64,000 nt of DNA, from positions 28,426 through 92,425 of the forward strand of contig JASAOO010003523.1 in assembly GCA_030849075.1 (NCBI GenBank), given 5' to 3'. The position numbers and the translations under genes were made by a program. The notes beneath the pieces are model-generated. The model ran no database searches and was not told where the DNA came from. It saw only the letters and a list, made by a program, of their open reading frames with translations. Numbering within the stretch: the stretch's first letter is position 1; each line of letters opens with the position of its first letter. Positions 45,654 to 55,574 of this stretch are shown in pieces. This DNA is from Zelonia costaricensis (lineage: Eukaryota; Euglenozoa; Kinetoplastea; Trypanosomatida; Trypanosomatidae).

Positions 45654-47039
45654 ATGTGCAACGCGCAGGGACCCCCGCTGAAGAAGCGCAAGCCGCAGCC
45701 GCTGTCGCTGACGGAGCCGATGCCGATTTACCTGGACCACAACGCCACGACGCCGCTCTGCGAGGAGGCGTGGCAGGCCATCTGCCGTGTGCACAAGGCC
45801 TGGGGCAACCCCAGCTCGACGCACCCCTACGGCCTCGCCGCCAAGTTCGAACTCGAAGAGGCCCGCAACAAGGTGCGCGACGCCCTCCACGCGCCGACAG
45901 CGGAGTCCATTGTCTTCACCTCGGGTGGCACGGAGAGCAACAACCTCGCCATCGTCGGGGGCACCATGGCGCTGCGGCAGAAGCACCCCCAGCGCCGCTA
46001 CGTCGTTTCCACCAACTCCGAGCACCCCGCCGTCACGGAGGTGCTCAAGTTCATGGAGGGCAGCAGCAGCGGCAGCGGGAGGGGCAGCTACGGTCGTGGC
46101 CGCAGCGAAGGCGCCGGCGACACGGTTCTCGACTCAGCGGTGGTGGCAACCGTGCGCGTGCCGGTGAATTCGGAAACAGGTCGCCTCGACCCGTCGGCCC
46201 TGCGCGCCGCTCTCGAGGCGCTCCCAGGCGGCGGCCCAGCGTCTGTTGCGCTGGTGTCGATCATGTACGCCAACAACGAGATCGGCGCCGTCAACGACGT
46301 CAAGGCGCTGTGCCGCGTCACGAAGGAGGTGTGCGGCACGGACTGTCTTTTCCACACGGACGCGGCGCAGTCCTTGGGCAAGGTGGCGGTCGATGTGCAG
46401 GACATCGGCGTCGACTTCCTCTCCGTGTGCGGGCACAAATTCTACGGCCCCAAGGGCGTCGGCGCGCTGTACATTCGCCCTGGTGTTGCGGTGCACAACA
46501 TCCTGTTCGGTGCAGGCCACGAGCGCGGCGTCCGCCCTGGGACAGAGAACGTCCTGCTGGCGGCCGGCGTTGCGGAAGCCCTCTTGCACGCGTGCACCCA
46601 TCTTGACCGCTTCGCCGCCATCATGCGAGCGACGCGCGACGAGCTGCTGCGCGTGCTGACGTCGGAACTGGCGTCGCTCGGCATGGGACTCGTCGTCAAT
46701 GGTGACCTCAGTATTGCCCTCCCCAACACCCTCAACTGTGCCCTCTTCAAGCGTGTGCCCAATAAGAAGTCAGGCGCCGCCGTCACGTACATCTCTGCCC
46801 AGCGGCTCATCATGTCCGTCGGTGACGAGGTGTGCGTCTCTGCCGGCTCGGCGTGCCACTCCACGGCGGAGGACGGCGTCGCCATCGTAGTGTCTGACCC
46901 ACTCAAGGCGGTGCAGGTCGACGTGGACCGCGCGATTGGGACGTTGCGCATCTCCACTGGACGCACCACGACAAAGGACGACGTGCGCCGCGCCGCCAAG
47001 ACACTCGCCCGGCGCGCGGCACAGCAGTTTGCGGAGTGA
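45654..47039 (+). CDS. SCLY: Selenocysteine lyase / NifS-like PLP enzyme
   Basis: 461 aa from the ATG at 45654; an in-frame TTG at 45612 is not needed. Class V aminotransferase features: YLDHNATTPL at 26-35, SGGTESNN at 90-97, HPAV at 124-127, HTDAAQ at 234-239, the PLP lysine in CGHKFYGPKG (Lys262), GHERGVRPGTEN at 288-299, and the active cysteine in SAGSACHS (Cys401). The ACHS segment followed by LRISTGRTTT fits the selenocysteine lyase branch better than Nfs1, whose loop is longer. A Ser/Gly-rich insert covers about 135-156. LKKRKP (9-14) is a candidate nuclear signal and no mitochondrial presequence is seen. The enzyme would release selenium or sulfur from selenocysteine or cysteine. Specificity is inferred. 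Confidence 0.87.
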   Translation: MCNAQGPPLKKRKPQPLSLTEPMPIYLDHNATTPLCEEAWQAICRVHKAWGNPSSTHPYGLAAKFELEEARNKVRDALHAPTAESIVFTSGGTESNNLAIVGGTMALRQKHPQRRYVVSTNSEHPAVTEVLKFMEGSSSGSGRGSYGRGRSEGAGDTVLDSAVVATVRVPVNSETGRLDPSALRAALEALPGGGPASVALVSIMYANNEIGAVNDVKALCRVTKEVCGTDCLFHTDAAQSLGKVAVDVQDIGVDFLSVCGHKFYGPKGVGALYIRPGVAVHNILFGAGHERGVRPGTENVLLAAGVAEALLHACTHLDRFAAIMRATRDELLRVLTSELASLGMGLVVNGDLSIALPNTLNCALFKRVPNKKSGAAVTYISAQRLIMSVGDEVCVSAGSACHSTAEDGVAIVVSDPLKAVQVDVDRAIGTLRISTGRTTTKDDVRRAAKTLARRAAQQFAE

Positions 47040-47754
47040 CGCGTGTGAGCGAGTGCGTTGGCGGCAAAGCGCTGGTCCACGGGGAAGAGGGCCCCCGCTG
47101 CTCGTAGGTTTGCCCGTTGCTGGAGCGAAGCGAAGCAAACAAACAGAAAAGGAACAGCTGCAGGAGCTGAGTGGTGCCGTAAACGAGTCGTCCACTTCTG
47201 TGGGCAATTCGCACAAGCAACCCGCTCGCTCTCGTATTCGCCCCCCTCCCCCTCCCCCCCGCAGGTCTCCGTGCGTTGGCCACCAAACGGAGCGGCGGGC
47301 AGCTAAACCAGCGAGGAGCGGAAGGGCAACGTGATGCTCGCTTCGCTAAAAAAAAAAAACACAAGTAAAATGTGCGAGAGGGCGAAGAAATGCGTGCGCG
47401 AAAGCGTGGCCGCTCAGGCAACTTGTGACTCTCCTCCAGCTCGTGCGCTGCACCAATCCTACCGCGATTACGTCCCACCCGGTAATCCTCACACCGTCCC
47501 GCAGCCTCACAAAACCTGGAAGGCCAGCACCGCGGCAGGCTCCGCCAGACGGGAACGAAGTGGAACGCCTCTCGACAAGAGGGTGTTCGCGGTGAAACCA
47601 ACTCGCGTCCCGCTTCCTCCCCCCCCCCCATCCCCCCATCCCCCATTTTTCGTTGAGGGTGCTCTCGGCTGTCCGCTCCCTTCCGTTGTCTAGTGGGAGT
47701 TCGACACCTCACCACCCACCGTGGACTGGGGCAAACGATGCCGCGACGGGCTGC
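47040..47754. other. Intergenic spacer, 0.7 kb
   Basis: No credible gene. It holds an A-run at 47348-47359, C-runs near 47248-47260 and 47618-47628, and the acceptor at 47692-47693. Confidence 0.6.
47670..47693 (+). promoter_or_regulatory. Candidate spliced-leader acceptor for the unrecognised protein
   Basis: GTCCGCTCCCTTCCGTTGTCTAG with AG at 47692-47693; 61-nt 5' UTR to the first in-frame ATG at 47755, which supports that start. Confidence 0.5.
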
Positions 47755-49296
47755 ATGAGCGCCTCGCACTTTTGTGGCCTTCCGTGCACGGAGGCGAACG
47801 CGTGGGAAGTTCACCAATGCGCACAAGGCTTTTCGCTAGAAGTCGACGAGCTGCATTTTTCCGCCGACTTCTACAATGCGCACCACGCGTGCTGCTGGCC
47901 GCGGTTGTTGCTGGACACCCACCTCGGTCGAGCAGCGGCGGAGGTGAAGGCGGCCGGCACAAGCTCCGCCGCGGCAGAGCGTGTCACCTTCTACACAGAG
48001 CACATCGCCACTGTGGCCGAGCAGCTGTTCGCTGCGCAGCAGGCGACTCTACCCCGGGCACCGAGTGTGCGCCGCGTGCTGTTCCACGACAGCGTGCCGC
48101 CCGTTCTGCGGTGCCACGCGCAGAGCGACGGGGGCGTGTACGTCCTCCGCGGGCAGCCCCGCCTCCGTCACTGCTGTGTATTGCCCGGCTCCTCGCCGCT
48201 GCCGCCGCAACCGGAGGAGCAGCAGGGCACACATGAGGCAGCGCCCGCCTGCACGCACGGCGCCACAGCAGACGCACTGGCACGTGACGTCTTCCCGCTG
48301 GTCCTGGTGATGGCTCCGTCGGAGGCGTGCGCCACCCACGTCGACGCAGTCCCGCCCACCGCCTCGGCTGCAACGGCGTGGCGCGCCAGGCCGCTGGTGC
48401 TTGCACTGGAGTCAGTGACGCAGGAGACGCCCAAGGCCGCAGCAACACAGTCGGGCGACGCGGCGCCCAGCACACAACAGGGGTTGGGCCAACGCACCGC
48501 AGAGTGGTGCGCTAGGTACACCCCTTTCCTGTGGGTGTGCAACCCAGCAGGGAACCAGTGCCGCGGCCCTTCCAAACGCAGCGGGAGGCAGCCGAAGGAC
48601 GCGCAGGGCGACGGTGCGACTCCTCTCACACCTCTTCGACTTTTCTTCACAGTGTACGCGTCGCAATACACGTCGGCCAGTGCGCGGCGGCGCGTCCTGG
48701 ACGCTATCGAGTCGGGCGACACGTACAGTCTTCACGTCACCAAGCGCGTGCGCTTCAGCCTGGCTGCGCCTGAGGTATACGAGCGCGCCGTGCTCGGGGC
48801 AGAGAGGGAGGCGCTGAACCAAGCGCGAAATCGCCGCACGAGCCAGCTGATGCGCTTCTTCGACCACACCGCGCGCGGCCCTGTAGGCGGCGCGACCCCG
48901 GAGCATCCGAAGCGCCGACGGACGGAGGGTATGGCGGCGGGGCTGTCGCCAGCTTCGTCAGACCCCCCTACGCAGTCTTGCCGCGGCGTTCCGCTGGTCA
49001 CCACGCGCCTGGTCGGGCACCTGTGCACGGCGCATGCGATTCGGTGTGAGTGGTGCCGGCTGCCTCGCGCCACGACGCTCGCCTCTGTGCTGCCGCCGCG
49101 CTCCTCTTCGCGTGTGGACGCGGCGACTGCTGATGCCGCTCGTGCAGCGGAGTCGGCTTCGCCTTGGCCGCTTCGTTTACAGGCACCCCTGGCGAGCAGG
49201 AGCGGCGCCGTGGTGGAGCTGTCGTCGCTGGACACGCTGCAACGCCTCTCCACAGCGCTGCGCTGCATCGTCGACTCAGCCAGCCGTCCGGTGTGA
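47755..49296 (+). CDS. Unrecognised protein, Cys/His-rich at both ends
   Basis: 513 aa from the first in-frame ATG at 47755; the frame is open from a TTG at 47653 but that part precedes or overlaps the acceptor. I do not recognise it. Features: an N-terminal segment CGLPCTEANAWEVHQCAQGF followed by DELHFSADFYNAHHACCWP; a Val/Leu-rich block LFHDSVPPVLRCH; long Ala/Thr/Pro-rich linkers (about 160-290); a beta-like LRLFFTVYASQYTSASARRR near 300-320; a basic HPKRRRTEG (near 383) that may be a nuclear signal; and a C-terminal HLCTAHAIRCEWCRLPRA. The C-x8-C-x2-C plus His spacing near the C-terminus could bind zinc. Codon use and composition match neighbours, so it is probably real. Confidence 0.6.
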   Translation: MSASHFCGLPCTEANAWEVHQCAQGFSLEVDELHFSADFYNAHHACCWPRLLLDTHLGRAAAEVKAAGTSSAAAERVTFYTEHIATVAEQLFAAQQATLPRAPSVRRVLFHDSVPPVLRCHAQSDGGVYVLRGQPRLRHCCVLPGSSPLPPQPEEQQGTHEAAPACTHGATADALARDVFPLVLVMAPSEACATHVDAVPPTASAATAWRARPLVLALESVTQETPKAAATQSGDAAPSTQQGLGQRTAEWCARYTPFLWVCNPAGNQCRGPSKRSGRQPKDAQGDGATPLTPLRLFFTVYASQYTSASARRRVLDAIESGDTYSLHVTKRVRFSLAAPEVYERAVLGAEREALNQARNRRTSQLMRFFDHTARGPVGGATPEHPKRRRTEGMAAGLSPASSDPPTQSCRGVPLVTTRLVGHLCTAHAIRCEWCRLPRATTLASVLPPRSSSRVDAATADAARAAESASPWPLRLQAPLASRSGAVVELSSLDTLQRLSTALRCIVDSASRPV

Positions 49297-51167
49297 CGAC
49301 TGGAAGTCGGCGTGGTACTGGAATGCTTGTGCGTCTGCTCCGTGCGGGTGGTGTGTGTGTGTGTCGTTGACGGGATGTCAGTGCTCGCCGTGTTTTCCTA
49401 CGCATGGCGGGGCGCACTCCGCTGCGCGTGTGGCTTCCGGCACGGCTGTGGCACTACGTCAACTTGTTCTCTGTTTCTGTCCAGCTCCACCGCAACCCAA
49501 CAAAGAGTTCTCCCCAGCATCGCAAGGTGCTGTCGTTCCGCCGTGATGACTCCAGCGATTAGTTTGGCAACTCCGTAAGCTGATCGATACGAGGCGGGAA
49601 AGATGAACGCAATCAAAAAGGTCATTGCCAGGGGTGCGGCACGCCGGCACCACGCACCGTAATTCGAAGCCTCTCCTCCCCCACCGCGATCGCGCGTGGA
49701 GTGACGCACTCTGGCTTGCAAGAGGGATGAGCCCCCCGCCCCATCCGAGGTCCCCTGACTACCTCAGTTTTTCTGTTTCTATCACTCCGCTCCCCAAGCG
49801 TGTGCCTTCCCCTTTGCATCGCTCCTGTGTTCTTTCACACCCCTTTCTCATGCATCACCCGTCTCCTTCTCGAAACGCCCATGCGCATTAACACGTCACG
49901 CTCGAAGCGGCCTGTGCAGCTCCACCACATCATCCGTCTCGTCGCTGCTACATAGCCAGTACTAGAGAGGGACGACATCTGTCACTTTATACACTCTGTC
50001 CCTCGTCCACACAAGCACGCACGCTGCCACCCATTTCGAAGCTGTCGAGCTGCCCACGACTCCTCGTCTTGACCTTTGGCGTTGCCGCCAATCCACTTCC
50101 GTTCTGTCCCTCTCGCAGTCACCGCCCGACGCCGAGGCGTTTGTTGACTGTACCCGTTGTGGCCTTTTTGTGCCGCCTACGCCACCAAGACGCCTTTTTG
50201 GAGTAGCGGGGGATTCTCAGCAGCGGAGCCATCGTGGCACGACACGGAAGCTTGCGGTCCCGACGCCCAGTGCCTGCTGCCTCTCTGTCTCTCTCGTTTC
50301 TCTACGCTGCGTTTACCGCTTTCTCGCATTAGCGATCGGTGAACGTCGATTCAAACCTCGTCTAGTTTCTCGTTGCTGTTTTTTTCTGGCTTGTTCGATT
50401 CTCAACCTCATTCTTGCTGTCTCTCTGAGTTGGCTTGCTCTGAAACGACGATACGAAAGCTGAGAGTGAGCGGGTGGGGACTCTAGATCACCGCAGGCTC
50501 GTCCCATTTGCCTTCCCACTTACCATTCGCCTTTTTTTTTTTCAGCGCTCCTGGTTTTCGTACGCACGTGCTGGTTGCACAGTAGCTTTGAGTCTTGCCC
50601 TCTTTTGTAACGTTTGCTTTTGTGTTTCTCACTGGTGTCTTCGCTTCTTCATCCTTGGGTGCGTTTTCTTCTTCCCCCTACCCTTTTCCGTTCCGCAGTA
50701 CCCCTTTCTGGTGCGCGTGCGTGTGTGTCCGCCTGCGTGTGTTCTTGATAGTTTGTTGGGCAACTTGTGAGCTATCAGCTTAAATTCCCTTTTTTTGCTT
50801 TCCTCGTGCCGACCTTGTTTTCTTGTCCTACGAGCCGCTGCGGTGCCCTGGATTCGCGCCCCGTGTCTCTCCTTCGCTGCCCTGTGCACAGAGGCATTGC
50901 TTCTTTTCATTGCCGCCTTTTTTCCTCTTTTTGTTTTTTTTTAGGTCTCACGCTCCCCCACCCGCCGCCCGGGTGTGTGTCATCACAATTCGCAGTCTCT
51001 GCGTGGCCGCAGCACGCGAGTTCCCCTCCCCCCCCTGCCCCCCACCACCCGCTCTCGTCCCTTGAGTGCGACTCACTGCTCAGTCGCGCCTCCAGGAATA
51101 GAGCGTCGCCAGTAAGCCCGCTGCCGCGCTCTCGTCGCTTTGCGTCGCTTGCTGCCAGCCCACGAAG
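49297..51167. other. Gene-free stretch, 1.9 kb
   Basis: No frame with a recognisable domain. From about 49740 on it is strongly T/C-rich, ending in the tract before the first transporter. It probably represents a long 3' UTR plus the 5' region of the transporter mRNA. Confidence 0.55.
51126..51158 (+). promoter_or_regulatory. Candidate spliced-leader acceptor for transporter A
   Basis: A T/C/G tract (51126-51155) ends in GCCAG, AG at 51157-51158, leaving 9 nt to the ATG at 51168. Two earlier AGs near 51095-51101 follow a better tract and are alternatives. Confidence 0.35.
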
Positions 51168-53129
51168 ATGAAGGAGAAGCGGAGCAGCCAGTCCTTCTAT
51201 ACCAACATGGCCATCCTGTCGGCCGTGCTGGTGTCGGAGTCGCTCTCGGCGACGCTCATGATGCCTTTTGTCGGGCTGTTCGTCGCTCACCTAAAGCACA
51301 TCCCGCCGAGCGAGGCGGGGTACATGTCGGGCCTTCTCATCTCCGTCTTCCAACTAGGCCAGATGCTGACGGGCAAGATGTGGGGCACGGCGAGCGACCG
51401 CGTCGGGCGCAAGCCCATGATCCTGCTCGGTCTCCTCGCCAACGCCGTGGTCTCCACGTTTTTCGGCATGAGCCCGAACCTAACCTTCTGCATCGTTACC
51501 CGCTTCATTCACGGGTGCGCGAACGGCAACGTCCTCGTGGCCAAGACGGTGATCGCGGACATCACGGACAAGGAGACGGAGGGGATGGGGTTTGCGGCGA
51601 TTAGCATTTTTTGGGGCGTCGGCTCGGTAGTGGGGCCCGCCCTAGGCGGCTACCTCTACGACCCGACGCACCACGCCATTCTTGGGCCGCTGCTCTTTCC
51701 GGGTCTTGGCGAGGACAGCGGCAACATCTTCGCCGTGCACCCCGCCCTCCTCCCGTGTCTCATCATCAGCGTCTTCTCTGTCGTCACCCTGCTCCTCATC
51801 TCACGCGTGCTGCCCGAGACCAGCCGGCGACCGGTCGACCCTTTCATGAGCCTCTTCACCTGGTCGGCCCCTCGCAGGCTGAAACCCACCGCAGGCTCCG
51901 GTTCCCGCGGCAGTGGGCACGGCAGCCGCGCAGGGGTGGAGCAGCTGATCACGGTGGTGGAGGATGAGTACGACACTGAGGGCGACGACGGCGACGACGA
52001 GATGAGCTGTGGCGCTGCCGCCGAGTCGGGCGACAAGGCGGAGGAGCGGAGCCTCGTGCCGGTGTCCGCGGCAGCACGTCCGCTGCTGACTAAGAGGCTC
52101 TTCACAGCGACAGACCCGTTGGGTGGGCAGGGGAGCATCAACCAGCTCGCCGCGTCAGAGGCCGTGCTGAAGGATGGCATGTATCAGAGCAGCGTCGAAG
52201 GGATGGCAGCAAAGGGCGGTGCTGCCCGTTCACGTCTCGCGGAACATCGCGCGTCCCACCCGGCCTCGCGAGCATCCTCGTGGGGCTCGTCGACGGGGTC
52301 GCGCTTCGACGCGCGGCGCAGCCGAGCCGACGACGAAGACGACGTGGCACCCTCTGGTTTGATTCTCCCGGAAAGGCGGCTGCACCACGAGCAGGTCGCT
52401 GACACGCTGGCGGCGGTGTCGGAGAGGCGGCGCGGTTTGGTGGACGGCGACGGTGTCGTGCTCACCGGTGCCGCGCCCGTGTTTGGTTACCAGCAGGCGT
52501 TCGCCCTGCCCACGACGCGGAGCGTCATGATCATCTACATGTGCATCGCCTCGACCGAGAGCGCGCTGCTCGAGATTGTTCCGTTGTGGGCGATTTCAGA
52601 GCGCGAGAAGGGCGGCCTCGGCCTCGCCTCCGCCGACATCGGTGTCCTCCTCTGCATCTCCTCGATTGTGTACGTCGCGGTGAACCTCGTCTTCAGCCGC
52701 ATCCTGAAGGCTCTCGGCGGGGCCACGCGGCCGCTGTGGGACTTCTCGGTGATGCTGTGGTGCGTCACGTCGATCGTGACCCCCTGCTGCGCGTATATCG
52801 CGGACGAGACGAGCATGTTCTACGCCGCCGCCGCGGCCACCTCGACCCGCGAGATTGGTCTTTCCTGGAGCTACTCAATCATATTCATGTACGTGGTGCG
52901 CAGCGCGCCGGACGAGTGCGCCGGCGCCATCAACGGCATTGCGCAGTCTATCGCGTCGTTTTCCCGCATGGTGACCATGCTCGTCGTCCCGCCGATCTTT
53001 GCGTGGTCACTGAACGGCGTCTCCCATCCCGTCCCATTCAACTTCCACTTTGTGTTTTGGGTCACCTGCCTGCCGCTGCTGCTGAGCTTCGCCATGTCCT
53101 CGCTTCTGCCACCGCGCGTATCCGGCTGA
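51168..53129 (+). CDS. Major facilitator transporter A (DHA1/ZIFL-like)
   Basis: 653 aa, 12 predicted membrane helices in two halves. The N-half has the MFS loop motif GTASDRVGRKP (73-83), RFIHGCANGNVLVAKT (112-127), a helix-5 antiporter-like WGVGSVVGPALGGYLYDP (149-166), and ends near residue 215. A hydrophilic cytosolic loop of about 215 residues (220-437), rich in Asp, Ser, Gly and Arg, separates it from the C-half, which starts with FGYQQAFALPTTR. Near the end of the loop, LPERRLHHEQVADTL matches a short motif of the two downstream paralogues. The antiporter-like motif suggests proton-coupled export, possibly of a small organic or metal-chelate substrate as in ZIFL proteins; the substrate is not known. 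First member of a three-gene tandem array and the most divergent. Confidence 0.85.
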   Translation: MKEKRSSQSFYTNMAILSAVLVSESLSATLMMPFVGLFVAHLKHIPPSEAGYMSGLLISVFQLGQMLTGKMWGTASDRVGRKPMILLGLLANAVVSTFFGMSPNLTFCIVTRFIHGCANGNVLVAKTVIADITDKETEGMGFAAISIFWGVGSVVGPALGGYLYDPTHHAILGPLLFPGLGEDSGNIFAVHPALLPCLIISVFSVVTLLLISRVLPETSRRPVDPFMSLFTWSAPRRLKPTAGSGSRGSGHGSRAGVEQLITVVEDEYDTEGDDGDDEMSCGAAAESGDKAEERSLVPVSAAARPLLTKRLFTATDPLGGQGSINQLAASEAVLKDGMYQSSVEGMAAKGGAARSRLAEHRASHPASRASSWGSSTGSRFDARRSRADDEDDVAPSGLILPERRLHHEQVADTLAAVSERRRGLVDGDGVVLTGAAPVFGYQQAFALPTTRSVMIIYMCIASTESALLEIVPLWAISEREKGGLGLASADIGVLLCISSIVYVAVNLVFSRILKALGGATRPLWDFSVMLWCVTSIVTPCCAYIADETSMFYAAAAATSTREIGLSWSYSIIFMYVVRSAPDECAGAINGIAQSIASFSRMVTMLVVPPIFAWSLNGVSHPVPFNFHFVFWVTCLPLLLSFAMSSLLPPRVSG

Positions 53130-55306
53130 CTGGCCGGCGCGGGTGCACGACGCGGCATCCGGGCCGCCGCGGACGAGGCGCTGGAGCCATGCCCGCTTTT
53201 TGTTTTCGCCAGAGTTGAACAGGCACAACGTGCATTTCCTGGCAACGCCAGGTTTGAACTTGACGTGCGTCCTCGTCGCAGTCATCAAGTAGAGAACAGC
53301 TGGAACAGTCCGCGTAATGGAGATTCTCGACGCGGTTCGATCGCGGCGACGAGGCGCCTTTTTTTTTTTCTCTCTGGCCGCGTTCTCGTGCGCTTTGGAT
53401 GAAGAAGCACCAGCCCTACTCACAAAGAGAATCAACAACGACTACGGCAAACGGCAAACGGCACCACGCTGATGTCGTCTAGAGCTGCGCTGGCCCCCTT
53501 GACAGGAATTCTGTGGAGAAAGCGGAGCGCGCAGTTTGTGGAGTGCGACAGGTGCTACGCAGAGTGGCGTTGTGCTTTGCCTCTCTCTCTCTATTGGTGT
53601 CCTCTTTCGCCTGACATCCTTGATTTGAGTGTGGCAACGCTGCCTGCGCGTACGCCTCTTGTCAAGGTGCTTACGCCTGCTATCATGATGCTCTGATGTG
53701 CTCCAACTTCTGTCATCCACCATCAGTCGCTCCTCACTCCGCCGCCCTCCCCCCCCCTCTCCCTCCCACACCTTGCGCTTCTACTCAACAACTTAACACC
53801 ACGGCTGAACACCGTGCAAGGGAACACTCTTTTCTCGCTCTTTCTGTGCTCTCCACGCCCTCACTCCCGCTTGCCCGCCTCCTCGTTTTTTTTCCTCTTC
53901 TTGTGTGGTAAGAGCGCATAGCACCGCACTGCTTCTCTCACTCGCTCGCTCTCGAGCTTTGCTGACTCGTCACCACACACGTTGCTGAGTCAGGGAATCC
54001 ACTACTAGACTTCCCGAGTAAGAGAGCTCACCGTGCGCGCTCCGCCTCTGGTGCCTTGACGCCTTTCTAGGCAGCAGCACCGGCCCTCGCTGGACCGTGG
54101 TATCCCCCCACCCCTCCCGTACCGCCAAACCTCTCCTTCCCCCACTGACACTTCAGCTTCTTTTGGACGCCGACGGGATTTGTTGCAGCCTGCTTTCTCG
54201 GAGGCCCAGCATTCACCTCGCGGATCTACCAGCGCTTCTCCTGGACTCCGTTTTTCTTTTGTGAGTCCTGGTTGGCTTTCTTATTGTGTGCTTACTCTTC
54301 TCGCTGTACAAGTGTCACTTCCGCCGCCCGTGTCAAGATTTGTTTGTTTTGCTGCGTTGCTTCCGTGGCTTCCTCTACTTGATCCTTTTTTTTTTTCCAA
54401 CCCCCCCCTTTCCCCGCCCTCTCATTCCAGCGCATCGCTGCCGTGCGAGCACACAAACTCACATACACAAAAAAAAAGACACACACGCGTGACAACAGCG
54501 AGACGGGTAGGCGTGCCTGCGTTTCGGTCGCGTTTTTTTTTTCTTGTAGAGCTCTTTCTCAGCTGTGCCGAGTCCCCACTCGGGGGCTTTGTGCTCTACC
54601 CGTCGTGCTGCCACCAGAGGCCGCCCCAACGAGCGAGCTGACGCCGCGTCAACTAGCAGCACCTTCAACGGAAGCCGTAACATCTGAAGAGCGACAGGAA
54701 CTGACGGCAAAAAAAAAATCCCAGTAAACTAGCCCCTTCTGTTCTGTCTCCCCTTCCACACATTACTTGAGCGATCCGAACGGCTGCACTTTGTTCGGTG
54801 ACGGTTTGTCTCTCACTCGCTTTCTCTCTCCCCCTCTCTACATCCACTTGTACCCTCTGCGTTGTCAATTCTCTTTTGCTGTTGTGTTGTTTCGACTCTC
54901 GGTGCCTCTGTTCTGGATCTTCTCTCTTCCCTTTCAACACCGAGTGAGATACGCTGTTTCTTTCGTGGTCTTCTCTTCTGTTTTTTTCTCTGTGTGTGTG
55001 TGTTCCGTGTTCGTGTCACCAGCTTGTGCGTGTCCGTCCTCGACACTGCCGTGGCGAGTCCCGCGCCCCTTCCCGCTTCCTTTTATTTTTTTGTTCCTGT
55101 TGTGTGCGTCTGTGTGTTTTCTCTTTCTCATTTGTAGGTGTCCGCGCGGTTCATATGCCTCTCAGTCACATCTGCTCTGCTCTTTTTTTTTTCTGAGTCG
55201 CGCCAACACGGAGAGAAAGACGTGCGACGCACGTTCGCGATTGCTTACACCTTTTTTGTTGTTGCCATTGTTATCAAGCGCCGCTTCGCCTTCTCCCTTT
55301 GCGTGC

Positions 55307-55332
55307 ATATATATATATATATATGTGTGTGT
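55307..55332. repeat. (AT)9(GT)4 microsatellite
   Basis: Nine AT units running directly into GT units, about 240 nt upstream of transporter B. It stands out as the only AT dinucleotide run in this GC-rich window. Confidence 0.88.
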
Positions 55333-55505
55333 CTTCAAAACAGAGTGAGGCCTTCTGTAAGCGACATCGATGGTTCGCGCTACCGCCGACCCCTTCCTGA
55401 GACACTCGCTCGGCAAGCGCGTGTTGGCCACTCGCACTGTTCGGCGCTTTGGACTCCATTGATAGGAGGGCCCTCGCTGGTCCGTTGCGAATTCACGTTG
55501 CCTCG

Positions 55506-55556
55506 CTTGCCCCCCTCCTCTTTACGTATCTTTTCTTTTCTGTCTTCGCACTCTAG
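55506..55556 (+). promoter_or_regulatory. Candidate spliced-leader acceptor for transporter B
   Basis: A nearly pure T/C tract (55507-55552) ends in CTAG, AG at 55555-55556. The predicted 5' UTR is 18 nt. Confidence 0.6.
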
Positions 55557-55574
55557 TGACGTCATCCGTGAGCC

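Larger units (their letters stand above)
53130..55574. other. Long spacer between transporters A and B, 2.4 kb
   Basis: No credible gene. It is extremely T/C-rich over most of its length, with T-runs at about 53361 and 54387, A-runs at about 54470 and 54710, an (AT)n(GT)n run at 55307-55332, and a strong final tract with AG at 55555-55556. Confidence 0.55.
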
